From: Alistipes putredinis
GTDB lineage: Bacteria; Bacteroidota; Bacteroidia; Bacteroidales; Rikenellaceae
DNA: 64,000 bases
Assembly: GCA_022009915.1 (NCBI GenBank)
Contig: CP091730.1
Coordinates: 868,001 to 932,000 of the forward strand
Direction of reading: 5' to 3'
Notes under the pieces: model-generated
Database searches by the model: none
Seen by the model: only the letters and a program-made list of their open reading frames with translations
Told to the model about the DNA's origin: nothing
Made by a program: the position numbers and the translations under genes
Shown here: piece after piece, positions 19,572 to 29,444 of the stretch
How positions within the stretch are numbered: the first letter of the stretch is position 1
How the letters are laid out: each line of letters starts with the position of its first letter

Positions 19572-20485
19572 TTCGAAGGGAAGTTACCGAGCAGAAGGAA
19601 TGCTACGAAAAATATCACTGCGGCCACAGCCGTAATGGAGAGGATGTAGGTAGTGTTGCGGACGAGTCGGGCGCGGGCCTGCAACGATTCGGTGATTCCC
19701 ACGCACACTGCCACCGCGCAGGTGAACAGAACCGCTGCTATCGGGTTGTAACACAGGTCGTAAGCCATTACATTGCCGGCAACGGTCGCTATCGCCGCCG
19801 TTTTCATCCAGCCTGCAATCTGTATCATTCCCAAATCCGGCCCGCTGTAATCCAGCACCATCACTTCGTGAATCATGGTCAGTTCGAGATGCGTGCGCGG
19901 GTCGTCCACGGGTATGCGTCCGGCCTCCACGTTGAGGATTTTATAGAGCGTGTATGCCATTATAGCCGTTATTATGGCCATCGAGGCGTCGAATCTTCCG
20001 CATTCGGAGAATATTTCCGCGAAGCTGGTGTGACCGGTGATAAGGGCCAGCGTGGCGAGGGTGATGAACAGCGCCGGTTCGACCAATGCGCCGTAAAGCG
20101 CTTCCCTGCTGGCTCCCATGCCCTCGAAGCTGCTGCCTGTCTGCATTGCGGCCAGAATCAGAACGGCTCTTCCGAGTCCCAGCAGATAGGCGAACATCAC
20201 TACATCGCCCTCGAATGACAGTACGGGCTGCAAGTGGGCGACCGGAACGAACAGAAGCGCGAGCAGCGACGAGGCCAAATACAGCGCCGGCGCGGCCTTG
20301 AACAGCGGTCCTGCGGTCGGAGAGTAGACGGCGCCTTTTTTCAGAAGCACCGCCGCATTGTCGATGTGCTGCGTGAGTCTGGGACCCTTGCGGCCGCTGA
20401 GCAGCGCACGGGTGCGGTTTATTATGCCCGGCAGAAATAGCGCCATGCACAGTATGATAAGCGTGTTGAGTATGGTTTCGGCCAT
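19568..20485 (-). CDS. hyfC: Hydrogenase-4 HyfC-like (NuoH-type) membrane subunit
   Basis: 305 residues, intact, eight membrane helices. NuoH-family signatures are RKGPRLTQHIDNAAVLLKK near the N-terminus, GSSFEGMGASREALYG, and the loop NVEAGRIPVDDPRTHLEL, which in complex I lines the quinone/redox interface. NuoH anchors the redox module to the pump modules. The conserved acidic residues of the loops are kept. It starts 4 nt after the hyfB-like stop. Confidence 0.9.
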   Translation of the reverse strand: MAETILNTLIILCMALFLPGIINRTRALLSGRKGPRLTQHIDNAAVLLKKGAVYSPTAGPLFKAAPALYLASSLLALLFVPVAHLQPVLSFEGDVVMFAYLLGLGRAVLILAAMQTGSSFEGMGASREALYGALVEPALFITLATLALITGHTSFAEIFSECGRFDASMAIITAIMAYTLYKILNVEAGRIPVDDPRTHLELTMIHEVMVLDYSGPDLGMIQIAGWMKTAAIATVAGNVMAYDLCYNPIAAVLFTCAVAVCVGITESLQARARLVRNTTYILSITAVAAVIFFVAFLLLGNFPSK

Positions 20486-20489
20486 TTTT

Positions 20490-22433
20490 TTACAGGATGT
20501 TTAGAACGGAGAGAACGAATACCAGCAGCAGGAATACCAGAGCGTAGAGAATGTAGTGGTTGATTTTGTTGCTGGACATGCGTGCCACGCGCAGGTTTAT
20601 GATTTTAAGAGCCGAGAGCCACCACTGCGACAGCATGTTGTCCACCCTGTCCTTGTGGCTGATTTCGAACGAGTGCCGCGTCGGGAATATCTCTCTGCGG
20701 TCCACCGCCTTGCCGTCGCCGGAGTCGGAGGTGATGTTGGAGGCGATGTTTTGAAGCCCTTCGGAGAACGATTCGCCGGTGTACTGCATCTTTTCGTTTA
20801 TCGCCGTAAAGCCGCAGCCCCATGTGGGCGAAGAGCCGACGGTGCGTTTTTTCAGCGCCCGCACCTTTAAGGCATACAGAATCGCCGAAAGGACGATGAG
20901 CGATAGTGCGACGGACGATATTCCGATAAGCGAGTCGGCAATCGAACCGATTTTCTGAACGGGGATGCTCACCTCTGCCGGCAGCAGCGTTTCGGCAAGC
21001 CCCAGTATCGGAACTGCGAACAGTGCCGGAAGCAGGCCGACGGCCACGATTCCCGCTGCGGGCAGTGCGAACGAGACGATGCGCTGCGTATCGACTTCGA
21101 CGGCCTCGGCCACCGCATGCGAACGCGGCTGGCCGCAGAACACTATTCCGTAGAGTTTGCACATGGCCAGTATCACTATTCCTCCGATAAGCGACAGTGC
21201 TGCCAACGCTCCTGCCGAGGCGAGTGCCGGAGCGGTCGGGCCGATTCCTTCCAACAGGCCGAGGTATATGAGGAATTCGGATACGAATCCGTTCAGCGGC
21301 GGCAGGGCGCTTATGGCCGTGGTACCCAGCAGGAACAGGGCTGCCGTTACGGGCATTTCGCGCGACAGTCCGCCAAGCGCCTCCATGGAGGTGGTGTGCG
21401 TCTGTGTATATACGTTGCCCGCACCCATGAAGAGCGCGGTCTTGAAAAGCGAATGGTTGAGCGTATGGAGCAGTGCGCCGCCCATGCAGCACAGGGCGAG
21501 TATGCCGTTCGAGGTGGCGCATCCGTACACTCCGGCACCCAGCCCGATGAATATTATTCCGATGTTCTCTATGCTCGAATATGCCAGCAGCCGTTTGATG
21601 TCCTTTTGCAGGGCCGCCAGAATCGCGCCCCAAAGTCCTGTCGCGGCACCGACGGCCAGCAGAACGAGGCCTATGGCGTGCAGTTCGGTATGTATGTGGG
21701 AAAGTACGCGGATTACGCCGTAGACGCCCGTTTTAATCATCACGCCCGACATTACGGCCGAGATATGGGCGGGCGCCGCCGGATGCGCTTCCGGCAGCCA
21801 TACGTGAAGCGGAAATATGCCCGCCTTCATGCCGAAACCTATGAGGAAAACCGTAAAGAGGGCATAGGGGCTGTGCGTGGCGAAGTACCGTTCCATGCCG
21901 CTCAGCGAGACGTCGCATCCAGCACCTGCGAGGGTTGCGAACCCCGCGACGAGCAGCACGAAACCTATGTGCATCATCACCAGATAGTTTATGGCGGCAC
22001 GGCGCGTCGAGGCCTTGTCGGCGTCGAACATGATGAGCACGAACGAACTGATTGTCATCAGCTCCCAGAAGAACAGGAACCGGTAGCCGTTCTGCTCGCA
22101 GACTACGGCCATCATCGAAAAGCACATCGTGGCCAGCGCCGTATAGTGGAGCGAGAAGTGGGCTGCGGTTTTTTTGTCGGCATAGTGCGCCAGATAACCG
22201 CGCGAGTAGAGCGTGACTGTTACCGAAGCTATCGATATTATTATCAGAAACAGGGCGCTCAGACCGTCTATCGGCGGCGCTCCCGTGAGCGGATTTCCTG
22301 CAATCGCGCACACCGCCGCAGTCAGGGCGTAAAGAGAGCCTGCGCCGATTACCGCTGCGGCATAATGCGCCTTGCCTTTCGACGGAACGGCGAATACCCC
22401 GACGGAAATCAGTGCGAAAATAAGAAATGTCAT
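20490..22433 (-). CDS. hyfB: Hydrogenase-4 HyfB-like antiporter-type membrane subunit
   Basis: 647 residues, intact, about 15 membrane helices. It is NuoL/MrpA-like and carries the proton-path residues: the helix glutamate in FFWELMTISSFVLIM, the lysine and histidine in FGMKAGIFPLHVWLPEAHPA, and the lysine in SGVMIKTGVYGVIR. A later conserved stretch is LHTLNHSLFKTALFMGAG. The C-terminal soluble stretch (EIFPTRHSFEISHKDRVD) is usual for HyfB. It starts 9 nt after rsmE. This is the main ion-pumping subunit of the complex. Confidence 0.9.
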   Translation of the reverse strand: MTFLIFALISVGVFAVPSKGKAHYAAAVIGAGSLYALTAAVCAIAGNPLTGAPPIDGLSALFLIIISIASVTVTLYSRGYLAHYADKKTAAHFSLHYTALATMCFSMMAVVCEQNGYRFLFFWELMTISSFVLIMFDADKASTRRAAINYLVMMHIGFVLLVAGFATLAGAGCDVSLSGMERYFATHSPYALFTVFLIGFGMKAGIFPLHVWLPEAHPAAPAHISAVMSGVMIKTGVYGVIRVLSHIHTELHAIGLVLLAVGAATGLWGAILAALQKDIKRLLAYSSIENIGIIFIGLGAGVYGCATSNGILALCCMGGALLHTLNHSLFKTALFMGAGNVYTQTHTTSMEALGGLSREMPVTAALFLLGTTAISALPPLNGFVSEFLIYLGLLEGIGPTAPALASAGALAALSLIGGIVILAMCKLYGIVFCGQPRSHAVAEAVEVDTQRIVSFALPAAGIVAVGLLPALFAVPILGLAETLLPAEVSIPVQKIGSIADSLIGISSVALSLIVLSAILYALKVRALKKRTVGSSPTWGCGFTAINEKMQYTGESFSEGLQNIASNITSDSGDGKAVDRREIFPTRHSFEISHKDRVDNMLSQWWLSALKIINLRVARMSSNKINHYILYALVFLLLVFVLSVLNIL

Positions 22434-22442
22434 CTGTTCGAA

Positions 22443-23147
22443 TTATTGGTTCACCAATGAAACGGCGGCTGTGGCGTAAAGTGCGGCCGTTTCGGTTCTT
22501 AGCCGTTGGTCTCCGAGAGTCGTGTCCCGAAAACCGTTTTCGCGTGCAAAGGTAATCTCTTCCGGCGAAAAATCCCCTTCGGGACCGATTAAAATGAGAA
22601 CGTCGCCTCCTTTTACCACCGCGCGGCCGATGGGAATCCGGTCCGCCGACTTGTCGCAGTGGGCGATGAGTTTCGTGCCGTCGAAAGGCCGCACGATGAG
22701 TTCGCGCAGAGGGGTGAGCGGTGTAATCTCCGGTTTGTATGCCTTTACGGACTGCTTCATCGCGCTGACTACCACTCTCTCTATCCGCTCGGTGTTCAGC
22801 GTCCGCCGTTCGCTGCGGGAGCATTCGACGGGAATGATGCGGTCGATGCCGATTTCCGTGGCCTTTTCGGCGAACCACTCCAAACGGTCTATGTTTTTTG
22901 TCGGTGCGATTGCCACGCTCAGTGAGTATGGCAGTCGTCCGAACTGCTCGACGGTATCGGTAATCCGCACCGTGCAGTGCTTGGGATGCGGGTTTTCGAT
23001 GCTTCCGAGAAATAAAGCGCCCGCACCGTCCGTTAAATGGACGGGATCTCCCGCGCCCATGCGAAGTACCTTTATGCAGTGCATGCTCTCCTGCTCGGAA
23101 AGCGTATGCACGGGCCTCGTTATGTCCGGAGCGTAAAACAGTTGCAT
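22443..23147 (-). CDS. rsmE: 16S rRNA (uracil-1498-N3)-methyltransferase RsmE
   Basis: 234 residues, intact. It has the SPOUT-family knot with LILIGPEGDFSPEEITFARE and LGDQRLRTETAALYATAA, plus SVAIAPTKNIDRLEWFAEKA, all diagnostic for RsmE, which methylates U1498 of 16S rRNA with S-adenosylmethionine. It is the first gene of the long minus-strand operon, 9 nt before the HyfB-like gene. It is divergent from the M3 peptidase gene. Confidence 0.95.
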   Translation of the reverse strand: MQLFYAPDITRPVHTLSEQESMHCIKVLRMGAGDPVHLTDGAGALFLGSIENPHPKHCTVRITDTVEQFGRLPYSLSVAIAPTKNIDRLEWFAEKATEIGIDRIIPVECSRSERRTLNTERIERVVVSAMKQSVKAYKPEITPLTPLRELIVRPFDGTKLIAHCDKSADRIPIGRAVVKGGDVLILIGPEGDFSPEEITFARENGFRDTTLGDQRLRTETAALYATAAVSLVNQ

Positions 23148-23172
23148 AGCTGCGAAATTAAAGGTAGATTTG
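23142..23172 (+). promoter_or_regulatory. Promoter of the M3 peptidase gene
   Basis: TTG at 23142-23144, a 20-nt spacer and TAGATTTG at 23165-23172 match the Bacteroidota consensus. It overlaps the start of the divergent rsmE, whose own promoter must share this short region. Confidence 0.6.
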
Positions 23173-23212
23173 CACTTCGAAAACGCAAAGGAACGAAAAA
23201 ATTTAGAATGTC

Positions 23213-25502
23213 ATGCACACTACGCTTTTGATTCTGCAAATAATCTGCGCTCTGGCAGCCGCAGCGGTTGTCGCAGCGCTTTTCGTTGCCCGCCGACGCG
23301 GGGGCGGTTCGGTCGCTCCGCGGACAAGGAACCGGCTTCTGGGAGCACTCGCGGGCATTTGTATGGTTTTTGCGGCTTCCGCCGCGGCCGATTCCGTAAA
23401 CGAAAAGAACGCAAATATGAACTCGTATTCTCAAAATCCGTTTTTCGAACCTTTCGATACGCCTTTCGGGGTTCCGCCATTCGATAAAATCGAGCCTCGT
23501 CACTTCATGCCGGCTTTCGAGCGTGCCATGCAGTTGCACACGGCGGAAATAGACTCCATAAAGAACAATCCCGAACCCGCCACGTTCGACAACACCATAG
23601 TGGCTCTCGACCGCAGCGGAGAGATGCTCGAAACGGTTTCGAGCGTATTTTTCATGCTTACGTCGGCCGAAACGAACGACGAGTTGCAGGAGATAGAGGA
23701 GCGTATTTTCGCCCGTGCTCTCCGAGCATCTGGACCGTGTGGCGATGGACAGTGTGCTGTTCGGGCGCGTCAAGGCGGTCTACGACAACCGCGCCTCGCA
23801 GGGACTGGATTCGTTGCAGCTGCGTCTTTTGGAGAAGATTTACGACGATGCCGTGCGTTCGGGCGCCCTGCTTTCGCCTTCGGACAAGGCTCGGCTCAAA
23901 GAGATAAACGGCGAACTGTCGCTTCTCGAAGTGCGTTTCGGCGCCAATCTGCTTTCCGCGACCAACGACTACAAACTGATTCTGACCTCCAAGAACACGG
24001 AGGGGCTTCCCAGCAGCGTCATATCGGCGGCCAGAGACAAGGCCGAGCAGCTTAAACTGGGCGAAGACAAACTCGTCTTCACGCTGCACAATCCCAGCCG
24101 CATACCGTTTCTGACCTATTCCACCTCGCGCGACCTGCGCCGGCAGATATACGAGGCATACGTGAACCGCTGTGCGGATACCACTAAATACGACAATACG
24201 GGCATCATAAACGACATGGTCCGCCTGCGTACCGAAAAGGCTCATCTACTCGGATACGGGAGCTATGCCGAGTACGTGCTGGCGAAAAGGATGGCGGCGC
24301 GGCCCGAAAACGTTTATGCGCTGCTCGACGAGTTGTGGACTCCCGCACTCGAACTTGCCGGCAGGGAGCTGGAAAGCATGCGAGCCATAAAGGCCCGCGA
24401 GGAGGGCGACGACGGGACGTTCGAGCCGTGGGACTGGTGGTACTATGCCGAGAAGGTGCGCCGCAGCGAATACTCGTTCGACGAGGAGTCGGTGCGCCCC
24501 TATCTGTCGCTGGAAAATGTCAAATCGGGCATATTCGAACTCAGCAACCGGCTCTACGGCGTTACGTTCCGCCCCGTGAAGGCTCCGGTCTATCATAGCG
24601 AATGTATGGTATACGAGGTTCTGGACTACGACAATTCGCATCTCGGCGTGCTGTATCTCGACTTCTTCCCGCGCGAAGGCAAGGCGGGCGGCGCGTGGTG
24701 CGGAACCTATCGCGACCAGAGCTATAAGGATTCCGTGCGCATCTCGCCGGTGGTATCAATCGTATGCAACTTCTCGCGGCCTGCCGGTTCTTCGCCGGCG
24801 CTTTTTGACCGTCGATGAGACCGAAACGTTTTTTCCACGAGTTCGGCCATGCCCTGCACAATTTCTTCAAGGATGTCCCCTACCGCGGACTCGGCGGCGT
24901 CGAACGCGATTTCGTCGAACTGCCGTCGCAAATTATGGAGAACTGGGCTTTCGAGCCGCAGCTGCTGAAAAGCTACGCTCTGCACTATCGGACCGGCGAT
25001 GTCATTCCGGACAGACATGTGAACCGTCTGAGAAGCAGCAAACTGTTCAATCAGGGATTCGCCACCGTGGAGTATCTGGCAGCATCGCTTTCGGATATGG
25101 ACATACACTCCATGCAGGAGTATGCTCCGTTCGACGTGGCGGCGTTCGAAATGTTCGCCTTGCGGAACAAGCGCGGCCTGATTCCTCAAATCGAACCCCG
25201 TTACAGGTATCCATATTTCAGTCATATTTTCAACGGCGGCTATGCGGCCGGATACTACGGTTACATATGGGCGGAGGTGCTGGACAAGGATGCCTTCCAG
25301 TACTTCAAGGACAGCGGCGAGCTGTTCAACCGCACACTGGCACGCAAGTTCCGCAGCGAAGTGCTCGCACGCGGCGGTGCAGCCGACGGAATGACCCTGT
25401 ACAAGGCTTTCAGAGGGCAGGAACCGAGCCGCAGAACCTTTGCTTAAAGCACGCGGCCTGTGGGTGGAACCGGAGGTTCCGGATTCGGTCGATGTCCGGT
25501 AG
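23213..25502 (+). CDS. M3-family metallopeptidase (peptidyl-dipeptidase Dcp/oligopeptidase-like)
   Basis: About 760 residues. The zinc-binding motif ETFFHEFGHALHNFF and the downstream FVELPSQIMENW are complete, as is NGGYAAGYYGYIWAEVLDKD. These are characteristic of M3 peptidases, which trim short peptides. The N-terminus is odd: a membrane-like segment (LLILQIICALAAAAVVAALF) is followed by a second signal-like one (LLGALAGICMVFAASAAA) before the catalytic region begins at NPFFEPFDTPFGVPPFDKI. At least three frameshifts (near 23712, 24815, 25430) were bridged; the last gives the C-terminus PEVPDSVDVR at TAG 25500-25502. Probably an envelope-associated peptidase. Confidence 0.88.
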
Positions 25503-25510
25503 CTCGAATA

Positions 25511-25548
25511 AAAAAAGACGACTTGATTTTTTTCAAGTCGTCTTTTTT
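25511..25548. terminator. Bidirectional rho-independent terminator
   Basis: A 16-bp stem, aaaaaagacgacttga paired with tcaagtcgtctttttt, with a T-rich loop. It lies between the convergent M3 peptidase and cytidine deaminase genes. Confidence 0.9.
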
Positions 25549-25567
25549 ATGGTTTTCCGGTCGCTTT

Positions 25568-26023
25568 TTACAGTTCGAACTGGAACGGCAGCAGGTCTTT
25601 GGCCGAACTGACTTCGCTGATGCTCGTTCCCGAGCACATCATAATGCGAATGGGCGAGCCTTGTCTTCGTTCAGTATCCAAAAGCACCTGACGGCATTGC
25701 CCGCACGGATAGCATTCCCTCTGGTCGGGGTCCGAAGCTATGGCTACGACCTCGATTTTGTCCTGCGGGTCGGTGGCCTGATGGGCGAAGAGCATCGAAC
25801 GTTCGGCGCACATTCCGGCCGGAAACACTTCGCTCTCCTGATTGGCTCCCGTCTCTATCTTGCCGCTTTGCAGCAGGGCCGCCGCACCGACTCTGAACTC
25901 CGAATACGGTGCATACGCCCTCTCGCAGGCCTTTCGGGCTGCATCGACCACCTCTCTGTCCTGAGCGGAGAGCTCGGAGAGTGAGTCGTAATGCCTGTAA
26001 ACGAACTTATATGTCTTTTCCAT
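25568..26023 (-). CDS. cdd: Cytidine deaminase
   Basis: 151 residues, intact. Zinc motif 1 is EVFPAGMCAERSML (cysteine ligand and catalytic glutamate) and motif 2 is CYPCGQCRQVLLD (two cysteine ligands). The substrate part is YSEFRVGAAALLQSG. It deaminates cytidine/deoxycytidine to uridine/deoxyuridine in pyrimidine salvage and functions as a homotetramer. It starts 5 nt after the upstream SIMPL gene stop, so probably the same transcript. Confidence 0.95.
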   Translation of the reverse strand: MEKTYKFVYRHYDSLSELSAQDREVVDAARKACERAYAPYSEFRVGAAALLQSGKIETGANQESEVFPAGMCAERSMLFAHQATDPQDKIEVVAIASDPDQRECYPCGQCRQVLLDTERRQGSPIRIMMCSGTSISEVSSAKDLLPFQFEL

Positions 26024-26028
26024 GGTGT

Positions 26029-26724
26029 CTACTGGTTGAGTTTGAAGCGCACGTTTACGGAGTGCGAAAGGGTGATTTCGCGGAATTCGAGCGAAGGGCC
26101 CTCCGTATCGTCGGCTGCCGCACTCTCAACGGCCAACATCTTGTTGGATGCACGCGAGGCGAACATTACGGGCATGTCGGAATATCGGCCGTTGTCGTAT
26201 ATGTAGACTGCCGGACCTATGCTTTGGCCTATGGCCTCGGCCAGAACTTCGGCATTCTGCTTGGCCTGACGGATTGCCTCGCGGCGGGCTTCGAGGCGAT
26301 ATTTCTCCATTTGCGAATTATCGACTTTGGTCACGCTCATGTTCGAAATGCCGAGGTCGGCCAAAGCGCCGTACACCTGTGCCATTTGGGTTGCGCTGGT
26401 GACCATGAGTCTGGTACGATTTGGTGGTCTGCACCTGATTGCGTTTGCGCAGGGCGTTGTCCATGTCGTCCACTTTCAGGTCGGTGTCTGTGCCGATGCC
26501 GAGCTTTTTCAAAGCGGCAATCATTTTGGACTGGATTTGATTGACATCGAGCCCCTTGATGTCGTTGTCCTTGATTACGATTCTGATGTAGATGCGGTCC
26601 GGGGCGATTTTCTTTTTCGACCTTTCCCGTTACGTTGATTACATTCTGGCTCTCGGGGTCGGTTTGAGCCGCGGCTGGCAGCGCGAGCAGCGCAAGCAGC
26701 GCCATAAGAAGCAATTTTTTTCAT
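26029..26724 (-). CDS. SIMPL (DUF541) domain periplasmic protein
   Basis: About 230 residues. N-terminal signal peptide (LLLMALLALLALPAAAQ) followed by the DUF541 pattern NVINVTGKVE, SVTKVDNSQMEKYRLEARRE and AIRQAKQNAEVLAEAIGQSIG. The C-terminus is LSHSVNVRFKLNQ. Members are periplasmic or outer-membrane proteins of poorly known role, some linked to oxidative stress. Four shifts were bridged, including the A7 run directly after ATG and sites near 26617 and 26415. Confidence 0.78.
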
Positions 26725-26758
26725 AAACGTCGTTCGTTGAATGGTTTTTTTATAGAGT

Positions 26759-28176
26759 CTAACGTCTTTTCTCCAATTTTATTACGTTCTCCACGTGGTG
26801 CGTATGCGGGAACATGTCCACCGGCTGTACGGCAGTGACCTCGTATTTTTCATCCAACAGTGCCACGTCGCGGGCTTGGGTCGCAGGATTGCAGCTCACG
26901 TAGACGATTCTGTCGGGTGCGGCACGCAGAATGACATCAATCACGTCCGCATCCACGCCGGCACGCGGAGGGTCGAGAATCACCACGTCGGGGCGGCCGT
27001 GGAGCTGCACGAAAGCGTCGTCGAGAACTTTTTCATGTCGCCGGCAAAAAAACTCCGTATTGCCGATTCCGTTTATGCGGGAGTTGGTCTTCGCATCCTC
27101 TATGGCTTCTGGAACGTACTCTATGCCAACGACCTTGCGGCATTTTTGCGCCACGAAGTTGGCTATCGTGCCGGTGCCGGTGTAAAGGTCGTAGACGGTA
27201 TCGTTCTCCGATATGTCGGCAAGGGAGCGTGCCACCGAGTAGAGTTCGAGCGCCTGTGCCGAGTTGGTCTGGTAGAACGATTTGGGCCCTACCCTGAAAT
27301 CCAGCCCCTCCATGCGCTCCATGATATGGTCGCGGCCGGCGGCCAGAACGGGTGTCTGGTCCGAAAGCGAGTCGTTGAGTTTGGTATTGACTATGTACAT
27401 GAGCGAGGTAATCTGCGGGAATGCGCTTTCCAGATGTTTCATCAGCGCATCGATTCGCTCCGTGTCCTGCTCGGCGAACACCACTATCACCATCACCTCG
27501 CCAGTCGAGGCGGTGCGTATCACTACGCCGCGCATGAGGCCCGTGTGTAGGCGGATGTCGTAGAACGGATATTCGTGCTCGATGCAGAACCTTTTTATTT
27601 CGTCGCGGATGGCGTTGGACGGCTCGGCTTGCAGATAGCATTTGCTTACGTCCATCACCTTGTCGAACATGCCCGGAACGTGGAATCCGAGCGCCGGAGC
27701 CGGCTCGATGTCGGCACCGGAGGCTATCTCCTCGTATGTCAGCCAGCGTTTGGGCGAGAAGGTGAATTCGAGCTTGTTGCGATAAAAGCGCGTGGCTTTC
27801 GAACCGATTGTCGGGCGGACCTCCGGCAGTTTTATCTTGCCTATGCGGGTGAGCTGGTCGATGACCTGACTGCGTTTGAATTCGAGCTGCTTTTTCATAA
27901 GGCAGGTTTTTGCCACTTGCAGCCGCCGCATACGCCGAAATGCTCGCAAAAAGGCTCGGCACGCTGCTCGGAACGTTTCACGAAGCGCACGACAGTCCCC
28001 CTCCATGAATCTGCGGTGGCAGCTGCGTATCTGAACGTCCACTACATCGCCCACCACGGTCATGGGAACGAACACCACTTGTCCGTTGTGGCGGCCCATC
28101 GCTTTGCCTTCGGCGGCAAGGGCCGTTATTTCGAGCCCTTAAATCAGGGGGCAGTTCTTTTTTTCTTTCGTGCCAT
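26759..28176 (-). CDS. rlmD: 23S rRNA (uracil-5-)-methyltransferase, RlmD/RumA type
   Basis: About 472 residues. ATG 28176 opens a reading that, after two corrections (A7 and C/T runs near 28160-28140), gives an N-terminal TRAM domain (GLEITALAAEGKAMGR, VVFVPMTVVGDVVDVQI). After two more shifts near 27960 and 27900 the iron-sulfur motif CEHFGVCGGCKWQ appears. The methyltransferase domain has SFYQTNSAQALELY, VYDLYTGTGTIANFVAQKC, VVILDPPRAGVDADV and the catalytic cysteine in YVSCNPATQARD. It methylates uridines in 23S rRNA (U1939 and/or U747 type). The choice between RlmC, RlmD and a dual enzyme is uncertain. Confidence 0.87.
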
Positions 28177-28246
28177 TAGATATTCGTTTACAGCGCGAAT
28201 ATACGAAATTTATTTCTCCTTTTTTTCCGCAAGCGCACTCTTTGGG

Positions 28247-29354
28247 TCAGGCTGCCGACGAAAAAAATCCTGCGGTGAACGGCATGCCGAAAATCACTAT
28301 CGCGGCTATTATCGTCCATGCGGCTATCCGGTTCACGATACGCGGTACGGCCTGCGAGGCAGAGGCGATGCCGTGCTGCACGATAGTGTCGGTCTGCTGC
28401 ATCAGCAGGTTCTGCTGCTCGGCCACGAACCGTTGCAGATGCTCGCGCTGCATGTCCACCTGCTCGAAGGCGTCGTCCATGCTGTCGTCGAGCGCGTGCA
28501 TTATGGCCGTAAGTCGTTTTTTTCTATCGACGCAATCATCTCGTCCGACATCTGCGGCAGGCTTTCCAACATCGAGACCGTTCTGCCGGCGTAGCTGCCT
28601 ATCGAATCGAGGCGGCTTTTTCAGATTGTCGCGCAGCGAATCCTGCCGCCACCGAAGAGCCATTATCTCGCCCGACCAGCCGAGACTGCTCGCCATCTGC
28701 TCGCCCGCACCGTTTATCTTGTCGCTCATGTCGGCCATCACCTCGGGAATGGTGCCTAAGGTATAGCCGCGTTTTTCGCCGCAGGTTTTCAGATAGTCGA
28801 GCCATGCGGAAGTGGTGTTCAGGCTCGACGAACCGCGAACCCTGCTCGGGCAGAGAAGTCATGCAGATGTCCACGAACCTTTCGAGACGCCGGTATCGTT
28901 TGTCGTTGAACGCCCCGCGTGCAAGAGCCTCCGCACGCCTGTGCAGACTGTCTGCGGCCTTTCGGGCCAGAGGCGACAGAGGTCCGAAAAGCAGCGAGTC
29001 GGGCATGGCGGCGAACGTTTCGTCGATCGTGCGGCACAGAATCCACGTATCGGCCACGGCCACTTCCGGGATGCTCTGCATTACGGCCGTAACGGCTGCC
29101 CGCGTGAAGCGTATCTTCCAGCGCAGGGCGCGGATGCGTATTTCGTCGCACGGGGCATGGGCGGCTATGGTGTCGGCAGCCGCCACCGCTATGTTGGACA
29201 TTTCGGAGTAGAATCCGCGGGTTTGGACGCGGGCCGAGAGGTCCTCTTCGGGCAGCGGCTTGCCGGTATCGACCGACAGTTTCAGAAGCGAGCTGCAAGA
29301 CAGCGATGCGGCCGCGGCCAGAATGGCCGACAGCCTGAAAACTAAGTGTTTCAT
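28247..29354 (-). CDS. Lipoprotein of unknown function with C-terminal membrane helix
   Basis: About 365 residues, not recognised. N-terminal lipobox ILAAAASLSCSSLLKL. The middle is helical and charged (residues ~40-220, for example FTRAAVTAVMQSIPEVAVAD). A coiled-coil-like stretch (DAFEQVDMQREHLQRFVAEQ) is followed by a hydrophobic C-terminal helix (AAWTIIAAIVIFGMPFTAGF). Lipid anchor at one end and membrane helix at the other suggest a protein spanning the periplasm. Three frameshifts (near 28800, 28615 and 28520) were bridged. It is divergent from the MBL hydrolase gene. Confidence 0.6.
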
Positions 29355-29410
29355 TGCGCAAGATGGTTTACACTACGGCCGCATATGCAAAAATCCCGCG
29401 AAAAAAATCG

Positions 29411-29418
29411 TATATTTG
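29411..29418 (+). promoter_or_regulatory. Candidate -7 box for the MBL-FkbM-trmD-lpxB cluster
   Basis: TATATTTG is an exact TAnnTTTG match 26 nt before the ATG at 29445. I do not see a good TTG at the -33 distance, so the call is tentative. Confidence 0.4.
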
Positions 29419-29444
29419 TCCAACATAAACTCATTTTGTCGTAA

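Noticed and set aside
21117..22460. A 447-codon plus-strand frame opposite hyfB
   Set aside because: Antisense to a well-supported membrane protein gene; composition is arginine/glutamine-rich and lacks any motif.
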